Shown here piece by piece: positions 1 to 7,371 of a stretch of DNA of 44,152 nucleotides (position 1 is the stretch's first letter; each line of letters starts with the position of its first letter). The position numbers and the translations under genes are program-made. The notes under the pieces were generated by a model. It searched no databases, had not been told where the DNA came from, and saw only the letters and a program-made list of their open reading frames with translations. The DNA comes from Rhodoferax sp. (GTDB lineage Bacteria; Pseudomonadota; Gammaproteobacteria; Burkholderiales; Burkholderiaceae_C): positions 1-44,152 of the forward strand of contig JAIFLV010000060.1 in the NCBI GenBank assembly GCA_020048895.1, read 5' to 3'.

Positions 1-39
1 TTCGTACTTCCTAAGCCGGTGCGTGTCACATCGCCAAAT

Positions 40-600
40 TCAACCTGCGCTAGCGTGGGTCCGCTTGTCCAAACTAGCGTGGTGCGTAACAAGCGCATTG
101 ACCAGTGATGCGCCAGGACGCAAAAGGAAGCCTTGATGGTCGTCGTAGATCCAGCAATCAAGTGGCCGCTCGGCTTCACTGGTGTGAAATGCCAGCGAGG
201 TTTTTCGCGCCGCACGTACCACATTGCAGCGTATGCGTACGGCGGACTCGAACTCCTGCACACTGGGAAACGCATGGGCAACGGGCGCCATCAGCATGGC
301 CACCACCACCTCGCGGGTGAGGTCGTCTGGACGGCGCCATGTGTCGAGCTGCAGGGTCTGGCTGAGCGCGAGCGTGTTCAAGTGTGGTGCCCACTGATTG
401 GCAGTTTGTGGCTTCAGATGCAGGCGCAATGTGAAACCATCCGACACGGGGGTGATTTCACGGTCGACGTGGGGCGCAAGATCCTGCAGGCCAAAGGCAG
501 TCAGAACTTGCAGCGTGGAATGTGCAGCGGCTTGGTCTGCGGTCGCGCGAATCTGTACCCCGCACAGCCCCGGTAGATCTGTACTTTCGCAGTTCTGCAT
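40..600 (-). CDS. hypothetical protein, last gene of cytochrome/propeller operon
   Basis: This is a soluble protein of about 186 aa that I do not recognise. It has no signal peptide, membrane segment or obvious motif. The start at 600 (MQNCEST) is chosen because an AAGGTG Shine-Dalgarno lies 7 nt upstream; an in-frame ATG at 636 would add 12 residues but has no visible ribosome site. It follows the PQQ-like propeller gene closely on the same strand, so it is probably the third gene of that operon. Lack of an export signal next to two exported proteins suggests a cytoplasmic accessory role, which is inference only. Confidence 0.6.
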   Translation of the reverse strand: MQNCESTDLPGLCGVQIRATADQAAAHSTLQVLTAFGLQDLAPHVDREITPVSDGFTLRLHLKPQTANQWAPHLNTLALSQTLQLDTWRRPDDLTREVVVAMLMAPVAHAFPSVQEFESAVRIRCNVVRAARKTSLAFHTSEAERPLDCWIYDDHQGFLLRPGASLVNALVTHHASLDKRTHASAG

Positions 601-645
601 ACTGGGCACCTTGCAATCAAACCGTCGGGCGGGCATTGCAGCGCT

Positions 646-1755
646 TTACCACTGCACGTGTTGAATTTCGCCTCGATCGGTAGCCACCAAGGCATGATCG
701 CTTGGCAGTGGCACGACAGAGGGCCGTACAGGATAACCGAAAGGGATCTGTATTAGCTCTTGGCCCGACTGCTTGCCCAGTACGTGCAGTACGTGCCGCA
801 TGTCCAGGGCATACAGGTAGTCGTCATGAGAGGTCAACTCTGCCATCAGTGGACCCCAGTTGGCACTGGACTGGCGGTAGTTGTTGGTTTGGTGCCGCCA
901 ACGGACTTTGCCGGTCGCCACATCGATGGCGAAGACCCATCCTGTGGGGGACCAGAGGTAGGCAGTGTCTCCAGCTACGTGGTGCGAGTTGATGAAATTG
1001 CCGGCGTTGAAGGTCCACAAGACTGCTCCGGTGGAGATCGAAATGCCGTACAGGAGCTCCTTGTAGCTCCCGGCGACGAGGATGTCGCCACTGATGTGCA
1101 ACTGACGCAGGTACTGCCACTCATGGCTGCGGTCGAGGGTCCAGAGCAAGCCGCCCGTCTCTGCAGACAAGGCGTACAGACGCCCGTTACCCGGGCCAAA
1201 CAGCACGGTGCCGCCGGAGACTGTGGGTGCGTACGAAGTCAGTGTGTCGGGGGTACCTGCAAAACGCCACGCAACTTTGCCGCTGGCATTGTCGATCGCC
1301 AGCAAGTGGTGCCCATCGCCCATGAATGTCTGCTGCTCGGTGACCCAGGGCGTGCCCAACTGGACATCGGCGGTGTAATGCCACGCTGGTCGGCCGTCCG
1401 CCAATCCCCAGGCACGCATTTCTGCAAGGCTGCCCGAGAGAAGCAGGGACCCCGTGCTGCGCGGCCGAAAAACGGCTGGCAGCACCGAAGTGTGCGCAGC
1501 GCGCCAGACCATCGCGTGAGTCGTCGTATCAATCCTTCCAACGCTGCGGTCACCGGCGAAAAGGAGCTGTCCGTATTGGTGCCCCAAAGGTGCCAGCAGT
1601 GCACTGCCGCTATCCCAGCGGTGCAGTACCCGCGCAGACTGCACAGTGCGTGCCGGTGCAGCGTTTGCGGCCCAGGGTGACGCTCCAGCAGCGAGCAAAG
1701 CCGCCAGCACCTGGCGACGAGAAGGGCGAAGTGACGCCGCCTCTCCTAGTTGCAC
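646..1755 (-). CDS. PQQ-like beta-propeller repeat protein, exported
   Basis: Predicted periplasmic protein of about 369 aa. The N-terminus (residues about 13-31) has twin Arg (SRRQ) followed by a hydrophobic Ala/Leu stretch and an ANA-A cleavage site, a possible Tat-type signal. The mature part is a series of propeller blades with the PQQ-repeat pattern ([55 protein letters not shown]). The start is placed at GTG 1755: it overlaps the end of the upstream cytochrome gene by 10 nt, has GGGAG just upstream, and gives a normal signal peptide. The longer frame from 1863 would add an Arg/His-rich out-of-frame reading of the cytochrome gene. Such propellers may bind PQQ or act as scaffolds (as in BamB); no dehydrogenase catalytic residues can be assigned, so an enzymatic role is uncertain. 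Confidence 0.8.
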   Translation of the reverse strand: MQLGEAASLRPSRRQVLAALLAAGASPWAANAAPARTVQSARVLHRWDSGSALLAPLGHQYGQLLFAGDRSVGRIDTTTHAMVWRAAHTSVLPAVFRPRSTGSLLLSGSLAEMRAWGLADGRPAWHYTADVQLGTPWVTEQQTFMGDGHHLLAIDNASGKVAWRFAGTPDTLTSYAPTVSGGTVLFGPGNGRLYALSAETGGLLWTLDRSHEWQYLRQLHISGDILVAGSYKELLYGISISTGAVLWTFNAGNFINSHHVAGDTAYLWSPTGWVFAIDVATGKVRWRHQTNNYRQSSANWGPLMAELTSHDDYLYALDMRHVLHVLGKQSGQELIQIPFGYPVRPSVVPLPSDHALVATDRGEIQHVQW

Positions 1756-2633
1756 TTGGCTCCCTGTTTGATCCACTGCGACAGGATCGTGGTGTTGGGG
1801 TGGTCGCGGTTTTCGCCGGGGCTTATGCCTGGAGGCATGCGATCTTCTGCAAGGTGTTGCCACAGGAAGCTGAGCTCCGGCTTGCCGGGAATCACCACCT
1901 TGGTTGCTTTGTCCACGCCCTTGGCCACAGAGTCAGCGCCCAGCATGACGCCGGCATGGGTGCTCAGGTTGAGCTCGTGGAAACTGGGTGGTTCCTGGTT
2001 GGACATGTGGCAGGCGGTACAGGCCGGCGTGTCGGGTCCGAAGGCGTTGGCAGCGGAAAACAATGGCAGTACGTTCTTGTTGAAATGCTCGTCGTTCTTG
2101 GCGCCATCGGCAATCCACTTGGTGACCAGCTCAATATTGGGGCTATTGGTCGGGATGTGAAAGCCTGCTCCGAGAGGCATGCGGTTATTACGCAGACGGC
2201 GAATCAGCACGTCGCGTTTCGGATCGGTGCCTGCCACAAAGAGTTTGCGTTTGGGTTTTTCTGTGGAGCCCTCAATGATGCCTTTGCAAGTGGAAAGGTC
2301 CAGACCGCGGTAGCTCTTGCTGTTGTCCGTGGAGCTGTGGCATACGGTGCAAGCGACACCAGGGCCGAATGCGTTGGGCGTAGTCATCAGGGTATTGATG
2401 TACTCGTAGGAGATGGGAATATTGCGCTTCACGATCAACTCCTGCACACCACCGTCACCAGTTTCGGGACTGATCTTTCCGTCCTTGGCATCCTGTATGA
2501 ACTGCTCGGCCAGGGTGCGCCGGTGAGTCTCTTCTGCCTGGGCGCCCGTGAAGGCAAACAAAGCGATCGCAGCAGCAGTAAATCCTGCCAGCGTTTGGCG
2601 CAAATGTGCACCTCGAATAACCAGATGGTTCAT
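1746..2633 (-). CDS. di-haem c-type cytochrome, periplasmic
   Basis: Exported electron-transfer protein of 295 aa with two CXXCH haem c motifs (C95-TV-C98-H99 and C205-TA-C208-H209). A signal peptide is clear: hydrophobic core at residues 13-28 and an AQA/EE cleavage site near 33. Each haem module is followed by an MP-rich loop and a WI-x-x-GAK element (residues about 152-179 and in the C-terminal end), so the protein is a tandem duplication of a module resembling the planctomycete-type cytochrome c domain. The Met of MPLG/MPPG may be the distal ligand. Start at 2633 is supported by GAGGAG 5 nt upstream. It leads an operon with the PQQ-like propeller gene, to which it is translationally coupled, suggesting the two work together in the periplasm. 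Confidence 0.85.
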   Translation of the reverse strand: MNHLVIRGAHLRQTLAGFTAAAIALFAFTGAQAEETHRRTLAEQFIQDAKDGKISPETGDGGVQELIVKRNIPISYEYINTLMTTPNAFGPGVACTVCHSSTDNSKSYRGLDLSTCKGIIEGSTEKPKRKLFVAGTDPKRDVLIRRLRNNRMPLGAGFHIPTNSPNIELVTKWIADGAKNDEHFNKNVLPLFSAANAFGPDTPACTACHMSNQEPPSFHELNLSTHAGVMLGADSVAKGVDKATKVVIPGKPELSFLWQHLAEDRMPPGISPGENRDHPNTTILSQWIKQGAKCN

Positions 2634-2735
2634 TGTTTCTCCTCTTTTTATAGCAAGGAGAAAACTATAGGTGCTCGCCGCCACCCGCTCCGTAGGTGTT
2701 TACGACTACAAAGTGTTACATCTCGCTCGAAAACG

Positions 2736-2751
2736 TCCAATCGACATTGGA
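2736..2751. promoter_or_regulatory. perfect inverted repeat upstream of cytochrome operon
   Basis: TCCAATCGACATTGGA has 6-bp perfect arms with a 4-nt centre. It sits about 100 nt upstream of the cytochrome start in a 166-nt intergenic region (2634-2799). On the minus strand a TTGACG element lies just upstream of it, and a TATAAAA element lies nearer the gene. It could be an operator for this operon; no regulator can be named. Confidence 0.3.
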
Positions 2752-2799
2752 TACACGTGACTTGCGTCAATTCCTTGCCCTTGCGGCGTGTCTCCCGCT

Positions 2800-5133
2800 T
2801 TAACTGGCGCGCTTTCTAGGTACCCGTTTTGACGGCGTAGCCGACTGTTTTGCAGGGGCGGTTTTCTTCGCGCTCGATGGGGACGGCTTTGCGGCGACCG
2901 GCATGTCCACCGAGCCCGTGAGTTTGCAGGCCAGATCCATCACGCGCTGGGGGTCGACATTCAGGGTGTCGATCAGGAACTCGATGATTTCCGAACGCGG
3001 GTTGGACAAGGTGGGCTCGATCATCATCACCGCTGCGGAAATGGCCAGAGCGCGCTCTCGGCTCTTGGTGTCGGGCAGCATTTCTTCCAGCGCATTGAGC
3101 GCTTCGACCGGTGTCACGGCGATGATGCGCGCCTGCTCCTTCATGAGGCTCAGCCAGTTGGTGCCCAGCGCCTGGTCGCCCAGGGTATCGGCCGGCAGCT
3201 TGGCCAACAGCTTGGCCAGACGGAAACTGCGCCGCTCGAAAATTCCCACCGAGGACATGCCAGACAAAACAACGCGGCACACCGCTTCGGCAAAACCGCC
3301 GTGGTTGATATGTCCGAGAACAGTCGCACGGGTCAACTCAAGTTCGTGCAAGGCCCGCGTGCGCGCCACTTCAGAGTCCGGGGCGTCGGGTTTGAAGATC
3401 ATGCCCAGGCCCTTGGGACCGTAGAGTTTGCGTGCCAGGTCGACGGCGGCGGCATCGCGCTTGTCGCGAAACTGGTTCAGGCTGGCGCTGATTTTTTCGT
3501 CGAGCAGGTGTTCGGCCTTGCGCATCGGGTGGTCGTCGGGCACGCTCACGCGTTCCGAGCGCGCCTTGCGGGCCAGTTCACGAATGAGTGGAGCCAACGG
3601 AAATGCGTCGGAGATCATTTGCCGCTGCATGCGCAGTGGGTGCATTTTGCCGATGGCGTCACCCATGGGGCGGGTGGCCATCAGCTTCACCCAGGGTCGC
3701 ACAAGCGTTTTGTACAGCGTGGCGTTGAGTTCGGATACCTTGCTGATAGTGGAAAACAGGGCCTCTTCTTCGCGACCTTCGGGGTTGAGCGCCAGGATGT
3801 CGGCCATCTTGCGGTGTTCGTAGTGCACCGTATAGTCGCCGGGCTCGAGCTCTTCCCAGCGCATGGCCTCTTTGCCTGCCTTGGCCTCGAGCTTCATCTC
3901 GTATAGGCCGGGCGGCAGGCTCTCGATCACGTCCAGAGACGTGACAAGCTGGTCGTGTTCCTTGCGGGCGATATCGCCGCCCACAAAGATGCCCAGGTGC
4001 CCGACGCTTTCGTGCAACACGTAGATGATGGTGCGACCGGCGGCTGTGATGGCGCGCTCGTCGCCCCAAGTGTCAATGATCCAGTCCAGCGCTTGTGGAA
4101 CCGGTGTGATGTTGTCGCCGTGCGAGGCAAACACGACCACTGGCGAAGTGATGTTGCGCAGGTCAATGTTCTTGTCGCCGTCACGTACCGTGCCACGTGC
4201 CAGCCGGTTGCCAACAAACAGGTTTTCCACGATGGCTTCTATTTCCGCGCCGGTCATGCGGAAGAAGCCACCCCACCATTTTTCGAACTCGAGGAATCGC
4301 TCAGCCTCGGTGTCGATGTTGGACCAGAGTTTGTAGTAACGGCTCCACAGCGTGTTTGCGGGGTTGAGCTTTTCGAAGTTGTCGACCAGGTGGGCGCCGT
4401 CGAACCGGTCGGCGCCCATGTCTGCGGTCATGGAGGCGAGCCAGGAGCCACCCAGGGCCGCGCCCGAATAACGCATGGGGTTGAGTGTGGATGCGCCTGC
4501 CCAGTACGACAGCGGAGCGCCCACGATCATGAGCGGTCCAAACAGTTCGGGGCGCGTGGCATTGAGCGCCATCATGGCCCAGCCGGCCTGGCAGTTGCCA
4601 ATGACCACCGGCTTGGCTTTGCAGTCGGGGTGGCGTGCAATCACTGCCTCGATGAAGCGCGCCTCGGAATGCATCACGGTAAACAGGGTTTGCCCGTCTT
4701 CGGGCTGCGGCCGGAAAGTGATGAAGTACACGGCGTGGCCAGCGCGCATGGCGACGCCCACCTCCGAATCGAACTTGAAGCCGCCAATGCCGGGGCCGTG
4801 CCCGGCACGTGGGTCCACCACCACCACCGGGCGCAGTTTGGGGTTGACGGGCATACTCTCGGGTGGCAGCAGGTGCAGCAGTGCATAGTTGCAGGGCTGC
4901 TCCAGGGTGTGTCCGTCCATGACCATCTCGAAGTCGAACTTCAGCAGCGGGGGTGTCCCTTTGTCAAGGTGCTCGATGTAGGCATTGCCCCGATCGAGCA
5001 AGGTGTCCAGGAACAGGACCGTGCGCTGGGCAAAATCGGTCAGGTAGGCATCGCCCAACGGGTTGTTCGCAGCGGGTGCAGAGGTAGTGGTATTGCTATT
5101 GGCCTCGCGGCTCGGAGTCTTGTGCGCATTCAC
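2800..5133 (-). CDS. DUF3141 protein, PHA-synthase-like alpha/beta-hydrolase
   Basis: Large cytoplasmic protein (777 aa) of the DUF3141 family, related to class I poly(3-hydroxyalkanoate) synthases. The nucleophile elbow is G-N-C181-Q-A-G-W, a Cys version of the lipase box as in PhaC. A later SHGDNITP element (around residue 337) and HESVGHLG (around 378) supply the expected Asp and His of a triad. The start is GTG 5133 with AAGGGA 8 nt upstream. The last 30 residues are a Lys/Ala/Pro/Ser-rich basic tail, reminiscent of the DNA-binding tail of the PHB-granule protein PhaM. It is divergent from the HDOD gene. The biochemical function of the family is not established; a role in polyester or acyl-thioester metabolism is inference. 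Confidence 0.8.
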   Translation of the reverse strand: MNAHKTPSREANSNTTTSAPAANNPLGDAYLTDFAQRTVLFLDTLLDRGNAYIEHLDKGTPPLLKFDFEMVMDGHTLEQPCNYALLHLLPPESMPVNPKLRPVVVVDPRAGHGPGIGGFKFDSEVGVAMRAGHAVYFITFRPQPEDGQTLFTVMHSEARFIEAVIARHPDCKAKPVVIGNCQAGWAMMALNATRPELFGPLMIVGAPLSYWAGASTLNPMRYSGAALGGSWLASMTADMGADRFDGAHLVDNFEKLNPANTLWSRYYKLWSNIDTEAERFLEFEKWWGGFFRMTGAEIEAIVENLFVGNRLARGTVRDGDKNIDLRNITSPVVVFASHGDNITPVPQALDWIIDTWGDERAITAAGRTIIYVLHESVGHLGIFVGGDIARKEHDQLVTSLDVIESLPPGLYEMKLEAKAGKEAMRWEELEPGDYTVHYEHRKMADILALNPEGREEEALFSTISKVSELNATLYKTLVRPWVKLMATRPMGDAIGKMHPLRMQRQMISDAFPLAPLIRELARKARSERVSVPDDHPMRKAEHLLDEKISASLNQFRDKRDAAAVDLARKLYGPKGLGMIFKPDAPDSEVARTRALHELELTRATVLGHINHGGFAEAVCRVVLSGMSSVGIFERRSFRLAKLLAKLPADTLGDQALGTNWLSLMKEQARIIAVTPVEALNALEEMLPDTKSRERALAISAAVMMIEPTLSNPRSEIIEFLIDTLNVDPQRVMDLACKLTGSVDMPVAAKPSPSSAKKTAPAKQSATPSKRVPRKRAS

Positions 5134-5316
5134 GGTGGCATCCCTTCGAGAGTCTTCAACGCAGGTCCCCGCCCAAAACGGTCTCGCAGAGACGACTGGA
5201 GGGGCATCGCAACCATGCTAGCAGTTCCACAAACGGATTGTTTGATGCAGCGCAGGGTCCGTGCAGCAGGTTCAATGGCAAACTTGACGTTTTCCACTGT
5301 TGTAAAGCGGCCTGCC

Positions 5317-6177
5317 ATGGAACTCAAAAGCCTTCTGGACCAACCCAACAAGCTGCCCACCATTCCCAAAGTGGCCCAGCAGCTGATTACGAGTTTCAGC
5401 TCGGAAGATGTCTCGATCGACGAGATTGCGCAGCAACTGTCGGCGGACCCTGCGCTGAGTGCCAAGCTGTTGCGTCTGGCCAATTCGGCCTACTTCCACC
5501 TGTCGCGCACCATTGGCACCGTGGACGATGCGTTGCGCATGCTGGGCTTTGTGATGGTGCGCAACCTGGTGCTGGGCAACAGCATGGCGGCGGCGTTCCG
5601 CAATACCAAAGGCATGGACCTGCACCAGTTCTGGCGCTACAACCTGTACACCGCGTGCGCCGCGCGCTGGCTTGCCGGGCGTGAGGGCGTGAACGCCGAT
5701 CTAGTATTTACCGTGGGGCTGATGCACGGTATCGGGCAGTTGCACATGCACGCCGGAATCCCTGCCGAAGTGGCCCCGCTGGACAAAAAGCTCAATGTGC
5801 TGGACAGTGGGCGAGCCGACCTTGAAAAACAGGTGCTCGGGTTTCACCATGGCGAAGTGGCTGCGGAGCTGGCCAGCCTGTGGAAATTTCCGAAACCGAT
5901 CATCGAAGCCTTGCGTGACGTGCCCTCACCGATGGCTGCCAAGGAATTTTCGGAAACGGCCGGATGGGTGCACCTGGGAGCATGGCGCGCCCGCACCGAT
6001 GTGCTGGTGATGAGCGAACAGCAGATTCTGGACAGCTATCCCGCCGCGGTGGGTAAGAAATTGGGATTGGATCCGAACTGGGCCCCCGCGCACGCCGCGC
6101 AGTTTCCCGGCCAGACCATTGCCACCATGCCCCCGCTCAGTGAGTTGACCGAGGGGCTGGATGCGATGCTGGAGTAG
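5317..6177 (+). CDS. HDOD-domain signalling protein
   Basis: Stand-alone HDOD protein of 286 aa. The N-terminal part carries the family pattern LPTIPKVAQQL, then DPALSAKLLRLANSAYF and VDDALRMLGF, typical of HDOD domains that resemble degenerate HD phosphodiesterases. The catalytic HD pair is not evident, as expected for the family. ATG 5317 (MELKSLL) is chosen because it matches the usual family N-terminus; a possible start at 5275 would add 14 residues, and neither has a strong ribosome site. The 183-nt region shared with the divergent DUF3141 gene must hold both promoters, though none is obvious. HDOD proteins act in bacterial signal transduction, often around cyclic nucleotides or stress, but the partner here is unknown. 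Confidence 0.85.
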   Translation: MELKSLLDQPNKLPTIPKVAQQLITSFSSEDVSIDEIAQQLSADPALSAKLLRLANSAYFHLSRTIGTVDDALRMLGFVMVRNLVLGNSMAAAFRNTKGMDLHQFWRYNLYTACAARWLAGREGVNADLVFTVGLMHGIGQLHMHAGIPAEVAPLDKKLNVLDSGRADLEKQVLGFHHGEVAAELASLWKFPKPIIEALRDVPSPMAAKEFSETAGWVHLGAWRARTDVLVMSEQQILDSYPAAVGKKLGLDPNWAPAHAAQFPGQTIATMPPLSELTEGLDAMLE

Positions 6178-6208
6178 AACGGACATCCACGATCGGTTGG
6201 GGACAGAG

Positions 6209-6790
6209 CTAAAACTGATCCGGGTTTTTGCCTTTGAACGGGGCGTAGAAGGCCTTGATGGCTACCATGTCGGCTTCCAGGTCTCCGGTGGGGCGAAACA
6301 TGGGGCCGATGCCGGTGATTTTCTGGTGGTAGTCCATGTAGGACATCACGATGGGGACCTGCGCCGCCACCGCAATGTAATAAAAGCCGGTTTTCCAGTA
6401 ACGCACCTTGCTGCGTGTGCCTTCCGGGGGGACCACCAGTTGCAGTGGTCCGTCGGCCGCTTGTAGCGCCTCGGCCGATGCTGCAACCAGGTTGTTGGCT
6501 TTGGCGCGGTCTACAGGAATACCGCCCAGCCACATCATGAGGCCACGAAATGGCGGCTTGAAGATGGATTCCTTGCCCATCCAGTAAATGTTGAGCCGTA
6601 GTGCAAACGCCACCATCAGGGTGTAGGGCAGGTCCCAGTTGCTGGTGTGCGGCGCCGCGATGAACACGCTCTTGCCGCATTCTGGCGGCAGGCTGCCTTG
6701 CACCTTCCACCCGGTAACTTTGAGTAATGCGACAGAAAACAGTCGCAGCAGGGTGTTCACCACGGGGGTGTCGAAGATGGTTCTGTGCAT
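6209..6790 (-). CDS. 1-acyl-glycerophosphate acyltransferase family protein
   Basis: Membrane-associated acyltransferase of the PlsC/LPLAT family, 193 aa. The catalytic HX4D motif is H48-TSNW-D53, and the substrate-binding motif is P121-EGTRSK. A hydrophobic N-terminus (about 9-25) would hold it at the inner membrane. The start at 6790 has GGAG 7 nt upstream. It is shorter than PlsC of E. coli and may act on lysophospholipids or on another acyl acceptor; the exact substrate cannot be read from the sequence. It converges on the HDOD gene and is divergent from the SEC-C protein gene. Confidence 0.88.
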   Translation of the reverse strand: MHRTIFDTPVVNTLLRLFSVALLKVTGWKVQGSLPPECGKSVFIAAPHTSNWDLPYTLMVAFALRLNIYWMGKESIFKPPFRGLMMWLGGIPVDRAKANNLVAASAEALQAADGPLQLVVPPEGTRSKVRYWKTGFYYIAVAAQVPIVMSYMDYHQKITGIGPMFRPTGDLEADMVAIKAFYAPFKGKNPDQF

Positions 6791-6936
6791 GTTGTGCTCC
6801 AGTGTAATGCGCGAAGCCGCAGATCCGCGGCAGACCTCTGGTATCTTTGTCACATGCTTTACTACACAACCGTCGCCTTCCCGATCTATTTCAACGTGTC
6901 AGGCAGGACGCGGCGCAATTCGCAGATGTGTCACGC

Positions 6937-7362
6937 ATGAAGAAGTTGCCTTCCGGCGCTTTTGCGCCTTGCCCGTGTGGCAGCGACCAGACCTATGGCG
7001 AGTGTTGCGGGCAGTGGCATGCAGGGCTGGCGCAGGGTGTGCATGCACCCACGCCCGAGGGGTTGATGCGCTCACGCTATAGCGCCTATGCCTTGCAGTG
7101 CCAGGACCCCGGTATGGGCGAATACCTGCTGGCTACCTGGCATGCGTCCACCGCACCGGGCGAGATGGAGCCCAACCCATTTGTGCGCTGGACAGGTTTG
7201 GAGGTGCAGCACAGCGCCAGTTCTACCGATGCCGGTGTTGTGGAGTTCACCGCCCGCTTCAAGGAAAACGGCCGCGCCGGCCAGATGCACGAAACCAGCC
7301 GCTTTGTGCGGGAAGAAGGGCGCTGGTATTACGTGGATGGGGTGGTGGGCGAAGACCGTTAG
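6937..7362 (+). CDS. YchJ/UPF0225 family protein with SEC-C-like zinc motif
   Basis: Small protein of 141 aa. The N-terminal cysteines C12-P-C14-G...E-C23-C24 form the SEC-C-type zinc motif, followed by the family signature LMRSRYSAYAL and a compact alpha+beta domain of the NTF2-like type. The family (E. coli YchJ) is conserved but functionally uncharacterised. ATG 6937 is chosen from family similarity; no clear ribosome site is visible and an upstream in-frame start at 6847 would overlap the divergent promoter region. It ends 9 nt before the convergent topB stop. Confidence 0.85.
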   Translation: MKKLPSGAFAPCPCGSDQTYGECCGQWHAGLAQGVHAPTPEGLMRSRYSAYALQCQDPGMGEYLLATWHASTAPGEMEPNPFVRWTGLEVQHSASSTDAGVVEFTARFKENGRAGQMHETSRFVREEGRWYYVDGVVGEDR

Positions 7363-7371
7363 CGCTGGGGT

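Noticed and set aside
1590..2819. Plus-strand frame of 409 codons
   Set aside because: It is antisense to the cytochrome and propeller genes and has no family resemblance or ribosome site.
3955..5316. Long open frame upstream of the HDOD gene, giving a 740-residue protein
   Set aside because: It is antisense to the DUF3141 gene and reads as low-complexity His/Val/Gly-rich shadow; HDOD proteins start at MELKSLL.
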